Assembly (NCBI GenBank): GCA_015478585.1 | Contig: JADMIM010000018.1 | Span: 1-47,348, forward strand | DNA from: Thermaceae bacterium | Lineage (GTDB): Bacteria > Deinococcota > Deinococci > Deinococcales > Thermaceae | Direction of reading: 5' to 3' | DNA: 47,348 bases | Translations under genes and position numbers: made by a program | Notes under the pieces: model-generated | The model's database searches: none | Told to the model about the DNA's origin: nothing | What the model saw: the letters and a program-made list of their open reading frames with translations, nothing else | Part shown: piece after piece, positions 40,955-47,348 of the stretch | How the letters are laid out: the number at the start of each line of letters is the position of its first letter | Numbering within the stretch: position 1 is the first letter of the stretch

Positions 40955-42223
40955 TCATGGATACACTCCCCGTAGCCGGTTGGCCTCGTTGATGCGCTCG
41001 AGGGCCAGGGCATAGGCCCCGTCGCGCAGGTGGCCGCCCAACGGCTGGGCTCGCTCGAGAACGGCCTGTAGCGAGGCGTGGATATAGTCCCGCAGGCGGG
41101 TCTGCACCTCGGTTTCGTCGAAAAACAGCATCGAGAGGTCTTGCACCCACTCGAGGTAGCTCAGTACCAACCCGCCACCGTTGGCCAGCACGTCGGGAAT
41201 GATGTGAATTCCCCGGCGGTGCAACACGGCCTCAGCCTCGGGGGTAATGGCCCCGTTGGCCCCCTCGACTATGATAGAAGCCCCGATGTTCTCAGCATTG
41301 GCGGCTTGGATAACCCCTTCGGTAGCAGCAGGGACTAGATAAGTCACCCTCAGCTCGAGCAAACCCTGGTTGGAGATAGGCTGGGCCGGGAAGCCCTCGA
41401 GGTGCTTGTGAAGGGCGTAGTGGGCTTCTAAAGCAGCTATGTCCAGGCCATCGGGGTCATATACCCCGCCCTTGCTGGTAGAGACGGCCACCACTTTTAG
41501 CCCTTCTTTAACCGCGTAGCGGGCCACTGCGCTGCCCACCTGCCCGAAGCCCTGTATGGCTAGAGTGGCCCCCTCGACGGGTGCTCCGTAGTGGCGAGCC
41601 AAGTCGGTGAGGACATAGACCAACCCCTGTCCACCCCCCTCATCGCGCTCCGTTACCCCCCCAATCTGAATCGGCTTTCCGGTCACGGCACTCAGGAGGG
41701 TCTGGCCCTTGGTCATGGTGAAGGTGTCTTGGAACCAAGCCATGATGCGGGCATTGGTGCCCAAATCGGGAGCCAAGATGTCCTCGTCGGGGCCAATCAG
41801 CTCGATGATTTCGGCCACGTAGCGGCGCGAGAGACGCTCGAGTTCACGGCTTCCCAGTTTGCTAGGATCTACCGCTACCCCTCCTGCCGAGCCCCCAAAA
41901 GGCAGGTTATAGACAGCCGACTTGAGGGTCATCCAAGCCGCCATCCCACAGGTCTGACCCAAACTCACCTCGGGGTGAAACCGCACCCCGCCCAGTGCCG
42001 GGCCACGGGCGATATCGTGAATCACCCGGTAGGCGGTGAAGTGCCGTACCCCACCGTCATCCAGCTTGACCGGCAACGAGAGTCCCACCATGCGCTTGGG
42101 GTGGGTGAGATAGCTGGCGGTTGCGGGATGAATATTGGCGACCTTGAGAGTAGCCTCGAGACGGCCCACAAAGCTCTCCCAAAGGCTGGCCTCACCAGGG
42201 GGACGATAGGCGCTTTTTAACAT
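40955..42223 (-). CDS. gdhA: Glutamate dehydrogenase-like regulatory subunit GdhA
   Basis: 422 residues homologous over the whole length to the catalytic subunit downstream, but two of the three active-site lysines are gone: Leu77 (GPALGGVRFH) and Ala113 (GGSAGG) replace lysine. Lys101 and Asp153 remain. The Rossmann fold is intact (LAIQGFGQVGSAVARY). This pattern fits a non-catalytic, effector-binding GdhA such as that of Thermus thermophilus, where GdhA makes the enzyme responsive to leucine. ATG 42223 lies behind GGTGAT; TATACT further upstream is a possible -10. Its neighbour across the hairpin is a branched-chain amino-acid transporter. Confidence 0.85.
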   Translation of the reverse strand: MLKSAYRPPGEASLWESFVGRLEATLKVANIHPATASYLTHPKRMVGLSLPVKLDDGGVRHFTAYRVIHDIARGPALGGVRFHPEVSLGQTCGMAAWMTLKSAVYNLPFGGSAGGVAVDPSKLGSRELERLSRRYVAEIIELIGPDEDILAPDLGTNARIMAWFQDTFTMTKGQTLLSAVTGKPIQIGGVTERDEGGGQGLVYVLTDLARHYGAPVEGATLAIQGFGQVGSAVARYAVKEGLKVVAVSTSKGGVYDPDGLDIAALEAHYALHKHLEGFPAQPISNQGLLELRVTYLVPAATEGVIQAANAENIGASIIVEGANGAITPEAEAVLHRRGIHIIPDVLANGGGLVLSYLEWVQDLSMLFFDETEVQTRLRDYIHASLQAVLERAQPLGGHLRDGAYALALERINEANRLRGVYP

Positions 42224-42654
42224 GAAATCACCGCCTGAGAGTATACATTGGCGGCTGACTTAGGGGCAGCTATTTGCGGGGGGCTGGGATGTGCAGTGGT
42301 TCCGAGTCTGTGCTACCGACCTCAGATTAAAAGCTATCCGGGTATCTACCCACCAAAGCTTCAATCTCCCATAACCTTCAGTGTGGCCGTACTAAAAGCC
42401 ATGTCAAATCGCCGTCTTGGTAAGCAAATCTCGCTTCGGAAACCAAGGGCTGGCGACGATGTAACGGCTAATATTAGAACTTTGGTTATTTGCCACAACG
42501 CCCCCCAAATCCCCAGGCTATACTCATCCTCGGAAGTCGGGGAAAGGTTCCCCTAATCCAAAGTCGGCAAACCGGCCCCAAGCCCTCTTTAGCACTACCG
42601 CAATACCGCGCCAATATTCCATAAAACCCGGCGCGGAAGCCCCAAGGAGAACCA
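42224..42654. other. Divergent intergenic region between gdhA and pilin genes
   Basis: About 430 bp. On the plus strand TATACT near 42520 may be the -10 of the pilin promoter; a GGGGAA-AGG-TTCCCC hairpin follows at about 42539-42553. On the minus strand TATACT near 42239-42244 may serve gdhA. No protein is recognised in any frame. Confidence 0.4.
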
Positions 42655-43032
42655 ATGAAGAAACAAGGCTTTACCCTTATCGAGCTGCTCATCGTCATCG
42701 CCATCATCGCCATCCTGGCGGCGGTGTTGATTCCCAACCTGCTTGCTGCCCGTAACCGCGCTAACGATAGCGCCACCCAGGCTTATATTCGCTCGGTTGT
42801 GACTGGTGTAGAGGTCTTGCGGGATAGCGTGACTGGCAAGTTGCCTGCCACCGCCCCAGCTTGTAATGTTGCTGCTGGTAAAACCGCTGACCCCGCTTCT
42901 GTGAAGAGCTGCGCGGTTATCCTTGGAACCACTAATGTGGATGCATTCGTGGTCAACGCTACCTCGGTAAACGGCACCGCCTTTACTTACGATGGGAAAC
43001 AAATCGCTACTGGCACCAGCACCGCCCCCTAA
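42655..43032 (+). CDS. Type IV pilin-like prepilin, copy 1
   Basis: 125 residues with a class III signal: KKQG^FTLIELLIVIAIIAIL, where the prepilin peptidase cuts after Gly5 and methylates Phe. Glu5 of the mature protein is present. The hydrophobic helix drives assembly; the short globular part has one cysteine pair (PACNVAAG, VKSCAVIL). Such a small pilin could be a major or minor subunit of pili used for twitching or DNA uptake. AAGGAG lies 6 nt before ATG 42655. The first 113 codons are identical to copy 2. Confidence 0.9.
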   Translation: MKKQGFTLIELLIVIAIIAILAAVLIPNLLAARNRANDSATQAYIRSVVTGVEVLRDSVTGKLPATAPACNVAAGKTADPASVKSCAVILGTTNVDAFVVNATSVNGTAFTYDGKQIATGTSTAP

Positions 43033-43102
43033 GACTATAAGTCCTAAGAGTTCGCAAGGCTCGAAACACTAAGATATGTCTAGAATCAAATCGGGGAAAC
43101 TC

Positions 43103-43480
43103 ATGAAGAAACAAGGCTTTACCCTTATCGAGCTGCTCATCGTCATCGCCATCATCGCCATCCTGGCGGCGGTGTTGATTCCCAACCTGCTTGCTGCCCG
43201 TAACCGCGCTAACGATAGCGCCACCCAGGCTTATATTCGCTCGGTTGTGACTGGTGTAGAGGTCTTGCGGGATAGCGTGACTGGCAAGTTGCCTGCCACC
43301 GCCCCAGCTTGTAATGTTGCTGCTGGTAAAACCGCTGACCCCGCTTCTGTGAAGAGCTGCGCGGTTATCCTTGGAACCACTAATGTGGATGCATTCGTGG
43401 TCAACGCTACCTCGGTAAACGGCACCGCCTTTACTTACGATGGTTCGCAGGTTACCACCGGCACCAGCACCGCCCCCTAA
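43103..43480 (+). CDS. Type IV pilin-like prepilin, copy 2
   Basis: 125 residues from ATG 43103; an upstream in-frame ATG is unlikely because it would extend the short signal. It is identical to copy 1 through residue 113 and then differs only in a patch (GSQVTTG instead of GKQIATG) before the shared end TSTAP. The 3' flank with GACTATAAGTCCTAAGAG is also shared. The 5' flank is different (ATCGGGGAAACTC), so the promoter and ribosome-binding site are not part of the duplication. The spacing suggests cotranscription with copy 1. Confidence 0.9.
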   Translation: MKKQGFTLIELLIVIAIIAILAAVLIPNLLAARNRANDSATQAYIRSVVTGVEVLRDSVTGKLPATAPACNVAAGKTADPASVKSCAVILGTTNVDAFVVNATSVNGTAFTYDGSQVTTGTSTAP

Positions 43481-43502
43481 GACTATAAGTCCTAAGAGTT
43501 CG

Positions 43503-43537
43503 CAAGCTCGAGGGGCTAGATTTGCCCCTCGAGCTTG
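43503..43537 (+). terminator. 13-bp perfect hairpin after pilin copy 2
   Basis: CAAGCTCGAGGGG (43503-43515) is exactly complementary to CCCCTCGAGCTTG (43525-43537). It ends 13 nt before the third pilin gene, so it may limit readthrough into that gene. T-run is short. Confidence 0.7.
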
Positions 43538-43550
43538 TCTTAGAGATAGC

Positions 43551-43916
43551 ATGAAAACACCTGGCTTCACTCTTATCGAGTTGCTCATCGTCATTGCTAT
43601 CATCGTTATCCTCGCCGCTGCTCTAGTCCCAAATCTGATACAGGCGCGAAACGCAGCAAACGACCAGGCTACCAGGGTTTATATCCGCTCGGTAGTGATA
43701 GGAGTCGAAACCCGGCGAGACCTAGCAACTCTAGTAATACCCCCCAGCATGACGTGCAACGCCCTGGCAGACAAGCCCTCCGATCCCGGCAGTGTAAGCC
43801 GGTGCAAGTACGAGCCAGACAATACCAACGGCACATATAAGGTCACAGCAGAAAGCAAAAGCGGTAAGATTTTTCAGTACACAGGCGACAATACAGTGCT
43901 AGTCGCAACCTACTAG
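43551..43916 (+). CDS. Type IV pilin-like prepilin, divergent third copy
   Basis: 121 residues from ATG 43551. It has the same signal (MKTPG^FTLIELLIVIAIIVIL) and the helix ARNAANDQATRVYIRSVVIGVE like copies 1 and 2. The globular part has diverged (MTCNALADKPSDPGSVSRCKYEPDN), keeping two cysteines. Codon use differs slightly from the neighbours (more ATA, AGA-type codons), so it may be older or under weaker expression. No clear Shine-Dalgarno lies between the terminator and ATG. A strong terminator follows. Confidence 0.85.
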   Translation: MKTPGFTLIELLIVIAIIVILAAALVPNLIQARNAANDQATRVYIRSVVIGVETRRDLATLVIPPSMTCNALADKPSDPGSVSRCKYEPDNTNGTYKVTAESKSGKIFQYTGDNTVLVATY

Positions 43917-43938
43917 GCAGTCATAGCTCTACCCATAC

Positions 43939-43967
43939 GAGACACCCACCGTGGGTGTCTCAATTTT
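43939..43967 (+). terminator. Rho-independent terminator of the pilin cluster
   Basis: GAGACACCC (43939-43947) pairs with GGGTGTCTC (43953-43961) and is followed by AATTTTT. It is the clearest terminator of the window. Confidence 0.85.
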
Positions 43968-44015
43968 TGCTGTATAGGGATTACGTTCTGGGGGAGCGGA
44001 TAGGGCTCGAGCCGC

Positions 44016-45530
44016 CTAACCAAGCTCGCGCCCCCTTCCCAGCCAGCCTACCAGTCCACCTGCCAGCACCGCCAACAATACCGCCAAAACTAGAGCTTCA
44101 GCCAACGGCTCCTGTCCGGGCCTGCCCAGCCGCTCGTAGATGGCTAGCGAGAGGGTCGTCCACTCGGGGCGCTGGAGCACCAGGGTAGCCCCAAACTCCC
44201 CCACCACTGCCGCCAAAGCCAGGGCCAGCCCGGCCCGGAATCCCGGTTGAACCAGAGGCCATTCCACCCGCCAAAACCGCCGCCAGGGCGAAGCTCCCAG
44301 CATCCTAGCGGCCTCTACCACGCTCTTGGGCATGGCCCGCAGGGAGGGCAAAAGGGCTCGAGCCAGCAACGGATAGCTCAGCAGGGCGTAGGCCGTAATG
44401 AGCATCAGCAGCGACCCGCGCAGGCTGGGATAGGCCAGCAGATAGCCCAGCCCAACTGCCACCGGCGAGACCATCAGCGGCAGTAGGCCCAACCCGTCTA
44501 GCCAGCGGTTGCCCCGCCAGACCGCGTAGGCATATAGCCCCGCCAGGGGAACTACCACCAGCACTGCCAGCCCGGCAAAGCTCAGGGTATGGCCCAAGGC
44601 CAGCCCTGCCGGGGTGAAGTCCTGCGAATACCACACCTTAAGCCAAGCGCTGGGTTGCCCCAAGGCCCGCACAAATAGGCTTAGCAGCGGGCTATAAATC
44701 GCCAGAAAGACCATCCCGAGTAGCCCGCTCAAAGTCCAGGCAGCTCGAGCGGACAACCCCTTAGGCCCCCCATAGGTTCCCACTCCCAGCGCATAATGCT
44801 CCTGCAAGCGCAGGTAGAGCAGCAGCACCGGCCCGCTTACCGCCAGTTGCATCAGCACCAAAGCGGTAGCCTCGGGGAAGGCCAGACGGTAGGCCAGGGC
44901 GGTATAGGTCTCGACCTCGAGGGTGGCCCAGGCTGGCCCCCCCAACAGCAGGGGAATCCCGAAGCTGGTGAAGCTGTACACAAACACCAGGCTTCCACCG
45001 GAGAGCAGGGCGGGCAGCAGCAGCGGAACTCCTACCCGCAGATAGGCGCGAAGGGGGGAAGCGCCCAGGGTGCGGGCTGCCGCCAGGGGAGCCTCGAGGC
45101 CCGGCAGCAGCCCCAGCAGTGGGCGCAAGACCAACCCCAAGTTGTAAAACACGCTGGCCCACAGCAAAATCCAGGGGGTTCCATAAAGGTTGAGGCCCAG
45201 CAGCCCTCTCGGCCCCACCAGGCTCAAAAAGCCCATCGCCACTACGATAGTGGGCAATACAAAGGGAACCGTAGAAAAAGCCAACAGAACCTCGCGTCCA
45301 GGAAAGCGGTAGCGCAAAGCATAGGCCAGCGGCAGGGCCAGCCCGATACACAGCGCCGAGGAAGCCAGACCGTACAGCAAACTCCAGGCCAGACGGCCCC
45401 AGTAGTAGGGGTTGGCAAGGGTTATTCCCAAACCCCCGCCCAACCCCAACAGCAGAATTCGGCCCAGTGGGTAGAGCAAGGCCAGTCCTAGAAAAACCAG
45501 GACAAGTAGAGCTAGAAATTTAGCGTTCAA
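44016..45530 (-). CDS. thiP: Thiamine ABC transporter permease ThiP
   Basis: 504 residues with about 12 membrane segments in two homologous halves, as in ThiP and related two-domain permeases. Each half has an EAA loop: APLAAARTLGASPLRAYLRVGVP and VVEAARMLGASPWRRFWRVEWP. It carries thiamine or its pyrimidine precursor received from ThiB. The start is TTG 45530, 64 bp after thiB, and the pair shares the TPP riboswitch upstream of thiB. No ThiQ ATPase gene follows; the next genes are pilins on the other strand. Confidence 0.88.
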   Translation of the reverse strand: MNAKFLALLVLVFLGLALLYPLGRILLLGLGGGLGITLANPYYWGRLAWSLLYGLASSALCIGLALPLAYALRYRFPGREVLLAFSTVPFVLPTIVVAMGFLSLVGPRGLLGLNLYGTPWILLWASVFYNLGLVLRPLLGLLPGLEAPLAAARTLGASPLRAYLRVGVPLLLPALLSGGSLVFVYSFTSFGIPLLLGGPAWATLEVETYTALAYRLAFPEATALVLMQLAVSGPVLLLYLRLQEHYALGVGTYGGPKGLSARAAWTLSGLLGMVFLAIYSPLLSLFVRALGQPSAWLKVWYSQDFTPAGLALGHTLSFAGLAVLVVVPLAGLYAYAVWRGNRWLDGLGLLPLMVSPVAVGLGYLLAYPSLRGSLLMLITAYALLSYPLLARALLPSLRAMPKSVVEAARMLGASPWRRFWRVEWPLVQPGFRAGLALALAAVVGEFGATLVLQRPEWTTLSLAIYERLGRPGQEPLAEALVLAVLLAVLAGGLVGWLGRGRELG

Positions 45531-45567
45531 GATTATGTAGACCTCAGGTTAAACTCCCTCACCCCAA

Positions 45568-45592
45568 CCCCTCTCCCTTGGTGGGAGGGGGG
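45568..45592. repeat. Pyrimidine/purine hairpin between thiB and thiP
   Basis: CCCCTCTCCC (45568-45577) pairs with GGGAGGGGGG (45583-45592) across TTGGT with one G-T pair. With the preceding CTCACCCCAA it resembles a hairpin repeat type common in many bacterial genomes. It touches the thiB stop codon and may tune thiP expression. Confidence 0.55.
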
Positions 45593-45594
45593 AA

Positions 45595-46752
45595 TTACCG
45601 TCGGGCCATCACCACCGCCGCACTCTGGCCTTGCAGCACCACCTGGGTCCACTCGGCAATCCAGCGCTCCCGGCCCTTGGCAATCTGCTGTGGGCTCAGG
45701 CGGGCAGGTTGGCTGGGGGTTTCGGCCCACTTGAATACCTCGGGCAGGGCCGCCTCCCGCCTCGAGGGGTAGACCCACATCTGGGTGGGAATATCCTCTT
45801 GGGCCGGTTTGGAAAGCAGCCAGTCCACGAATTTTCGGGCTGCCACTTGGTTTTTGCTGCCCTTCAGGATGCCCACAAACTCCACCTGAAACAGCGCACT
45901 CTGGGGAAAGAGCAGGTTGCCGGTGGGTGGCTCGCTGGGCCTGGGCTTGACCTCGCTATAGAAGAGTTCGGCAGCAGGGCTAGTGGTATAAGAAACCACC
46001 AAAGGACGGTCTCCGCCCGCGCGGCTGAAGTGGGTGTAGTAGGCTTCGCTCCAACCGTTCACCACCAGCACGCCATTTTTGCGCAGGTCTTCCCAGAAGC
46101 CCAGGTAGTGGTCTTCGCCAAAAGCGGCCACTGTTGCCAGCAAAAAGGCCAGCCCAGGCGAACTGGTGGCGGGGTTTTCGGTCACTAGCAGCTTGGCGAA
46201 CTCCGGCTTGGCAAGGTCGGCAAAGCTCTTGGGCAGGGCCTGGTTTTGGAAATAGGCTTTGTCGTAGTTGAGGGCCACAAAGCCATAGTCCACCGGCAGG
46301 GCATAGTCCTGAGGGTCGAGCAGGGTCTCGGAGCGCAGGTTTTTGAGCTGAGGCGAGACGTAGCGCTCGAGTATCCCCGCTTCCAGGGCTTTGGAGAGCA
46401 GGGTGTTGTCGAAGCCATAAATCACGTCGGCCAGGGGAGCCTCCTTGCTCAGGATGGCCTTGTTGAGCATGGCCCCCGCATCACCGCCCTTGAGAAACTC
46501 GAGCTTGATGCCATTCTGCTGCTCAAACTGCGCGATGAGCTTCTTGTCCAAGGCCCAGCTATCGTGGGTAAGGATAGTTAGAGTGCTCTGCTGGCTCTTG
46601 GTTGCAGGGCTCTGCTGGCTGTTGGTAGGAGCGGTTTGGGCTAGAGCAGTTGCCCCTAACCCATAACCCACAGCCAGTAGCCAGACGCTACAAACCAACC
46701 GCAAAAAGCCTGTACCCCTCGAGCCTTGTCCTTTGACCTTCGACCAAAACAT
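45595..46752 (-). CDS. thiB: Thiamine ABC transporter substrate-binding protein ThiB
   Basis: 385 residues. A signal peptide (LRLVCSVWLLAVGYGLGATALAQ) is followed by a short Ser/Gln-rich linker with an internal repeat (NSQQSPATKSQQS) and then TLTILTHDSWALDKKLIAQFEQQNGI, the ThiB/TbpA N-terminus. ADVIYGFDNTLLSKAL, ALPVDYGFVALNYDK and PLVVSYTTSPAAELFY are also characteristic. ATG 46752 has GGAGGGG 5 nt upstream. That ribosome-binding site can be masked by a hairpin downstream of the TPP aptamer, so uptake should switch off when thiamine pyrophosphate is plentiful. Confidence 0.93.
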   Translation of the reverse strand: MFWSKVKGQGSRGTGFLRLVCSVWLLAVGYGLGATALAQTAPTNSQQSPATKSQQSTLTILTHDSWALDKKLIAQFEQQNGIKLEFLKGGDAGAMLNKAILSKEAPLADVIYGFDNTLLSKALEAGILERYVSPQLKNLRSETLLDPQDYALPVDYGFVALNYDKAYFQNQALPKSFADLAKPEFAKLLVTENPATSSPGLAFLLATVAAFGEDHYLGFWEDLRKNGVLVVNGWSEAYYTHFSRAGGDRPLVVSYTTSPAAELFYSEVKPRPSEPPTGNLLFPQSALFQVEFVGILKGSKNQVAARKFVDWLLSKPAQEDIPTQMWVYPSRREAALPEVFKWAETPSQPARLSPQQIAKGRERWIAEWTQVVLQGQSAAVVMARR

Positions 46753-46757
46753 AAAAT

Positions 46758-46780
46758 CCCCTCCATGTCACCGGAAGGGG
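46758..46780 (-). promoter_or_regulatory. RBS-masking hairpin of the thiB leader
   Basis: On the minus strand CCCCTTCC (46780-46773) can pair with the ribosome-binding GGAGGGG (46764-46758) of thiB with one bulged base. This is the expected expression platform of a translational OFF riboswitch. Confidence 0.65.
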
Positions 46781-46830
46781 TTTGAACCTGAAGCGTTGTG
46801 AATACCGGCATTGCCGGGTGGCTTCACTGT

Positions 46831-46926
46831 CACGCTCCCTACGCCGGTACGAGCCGGATCAGGTTCCTGGGGTTGGGCTTCAGCCCTCTCAGTCGGACTT
46901 ACTTATCAGCAAGCCGACACCCCCGG
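46831..46926 (-). promoter_or_regulatory. TPP riboswitch (THI element)
   Basis: The minus strand has the conserved THI-box parts in order: CCGGGGGTGTCGG, the P3 arm, CTGAGAGGGC, AACCCCAGGAACCTGATC, a CCGG-CTCGTA-CCGG arm and CGTAGGGAGCG. The CTGAGA and CCTGATC...CGTAGGGA blocks bind the pyrimidine and pyrophosphate parts of TPP. It precedes thiB-thiP. Confidence 0.95.
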
Positions 46927-46936
46927 TGACTTCTTG

Positions 46937-46967
46937 AATATACAACCATCCCCCGGCTTTCTGCCAA
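46937..46967 (-). promoter_or_regulatory. Candidate promoter of thiB-thiP
   Basis: On the minus strand TTGGCA (46967-46962), a 19-bp spacer and TATATT (46942-46937), about 11 bp before the aptamer. The spacer is a little long. Confidence 0.4.
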
Positions 46968-47003
46968 GCCCTCCAGAGGAGAGTTCGCTCCTAGACCCCT
47001 GGC

Positions 47004-47016
47004 GAAAACCGCTCTA
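47004..47016 (-). repeat. Copy of the TAGAGCGGTTTTC motif, supplies the ispE stop codon
   Basis: Exact motif on the minus strand; TAG (47016-47014) is the stop codon of ispE. Confidence 0.6.
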
Positions 47017-47348
47017 GCTCAGGGTTTGTGTAGCCCGCACCCAGAAATTGGGGTATCGCTCTTGCAGTTTGCGAGCGATAAAACCGGCCTCACCGGCATC
47101 CTTAGCCAGCCCAAACAGTGTGGAGCCCGAGCCAGACATCAAAACCCCGAATAAACCGGTCTTTTTCAGCTCTCTCTTGAGTTCGGCCAGGGCAGGCTCG
47201 AGCCGAAACACTGGCCCCTCCAGGGTATTCCAGTAGGGCGGCTCCTGACCCGCACGGAGGGCCGCCAGCACGGCATCTACGTCGTGCTCAGGCTGCAGCC
47301 TGTGTAGATCAAGCTCAGAACAATAGCCAGCACCACAAACTGCAATCC
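47014..47348 (-). CDS. ispE: 4-diphosphocytidyl-2-C-methyl-D-erythritol kinase, C-terminal part
   Basis: The frame is open to the window edge, so only the last ~111 residues are seen. The GHMP kinase C-terminal motif GVLMSGSGSTLFGLAKD is the IspE signature that binds phosphate and substrate. NTLEGPVFRLEPALAELKREL precedes it. IspE phosphorylates CDP-methylerythritol in the non-mevalonate isoprenoid pathway. The stop codon is provided by a dispersed repeat. The 5' half and the ATP-binding loop lie outside the window. Confidence 0.85.
   Translation of the reverse strand, partial: IAVCGAGYCSELDLHRLQPEHDVDAVLAALRAGQEPPYWNTLEGPVFRLEPALAELKRELKKTGLFGVLMSGSGSTLFGLAKDAGEAGFIARKLQERYPNFWVRATQTLS

Noticed and set aside
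42595-43603. Antisense frames over the pilin genes that repeat the same peptide
   Set aside because: They repeat only because the pilin DNA is duplicated; the plus strand has the conserved prepilin signal.

Overview
This window reads as a chromosomal segment of a thermophilic member of the Thermaceae (Deinococcota), most likely Meiothermus or a close relative. The evidence is the GC-rich coding sequence, the very frequent hexamer CTCGAG both in genes (Leu-Glu) and in terminator stems, a TilS-TadA fusion, a GdhA/GdhB glutamate dehydrogenase pair like that of Thermus thermophilus, a Thermus-type alpha-glucan phosphorylase, and many start codons placed 5-8 nt behind a TANNNT box (leaderless-type promoters). 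The assignment is inference from gene content; no 16S gene is present.

Layout. 1-8.3 kb: the 3' part of a large MalT/SARP-like regulator, a secreted protein of unknown function, and two convergent lipoprotein subtilases separated by a 153-bp MITE-like element. 8.3-18.1 kb: housekeeping genes (Ppx/GppA-HD phosphatase, truD, tilS-tadA fusion, tRNA-Ser(CGA), a YbjN-like protein, a YkgJ-type cysteine-cluster protein, glucan phosphorylase, a class-A beta-lactamase-fold serine hydrolase). 18.1-20.5 kb: a mercury-resistance cassette (merR, merP-like, merA and a frameshifted thioredoxin-like gene). It is flanked by 45-bp direct repeats that are two copies of the mtnA promoter/start region. 20.5-26.7 kb: mtnA, two small proteins, comF, a DUF4258-like protein, accD-accA, a family 2 glycosyltransferase and a CHAD-domain protein.

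26.9-33.7 kb: a carbohydrate-uptake and catabolism locus. It has a promoter carrying an 18-bp palindrome of LacI type, a binding protein, two permeases, a TIM-barrel isomerase/epimerase, a Gfo/Idh/MocA oxidoreductase and a LacI regulator; no ABC ATPase is encoded here. clpS follows. 34.5-39.2 kb: a complete branched-chain amino-acid ABC transporter (binding protein, LivH, LivM, LivG, LivF). 39.5-42.2 kb: convergent gdhA-gdhB, of which GdhA has lost two of the conserved active-site lysines. 42.6-43.9 kb: three type IV pilin-like genes, the first two almost identical in DNA. 44.0-47.0 kb: thiB-thiP under a TPP riboswitch with an RBS-masking hairpin. The window ends inside ispE.

A short dispersed motif, TAGAGCGGTTTTC, lies at the 3' ends of several genes. 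In four cases its first three bases are the stop codon of the gene. It also forms the terminal inverted repeats of the MITE-like element. This motif and the structure of the mer insertion are the two least ordinary signals I found.
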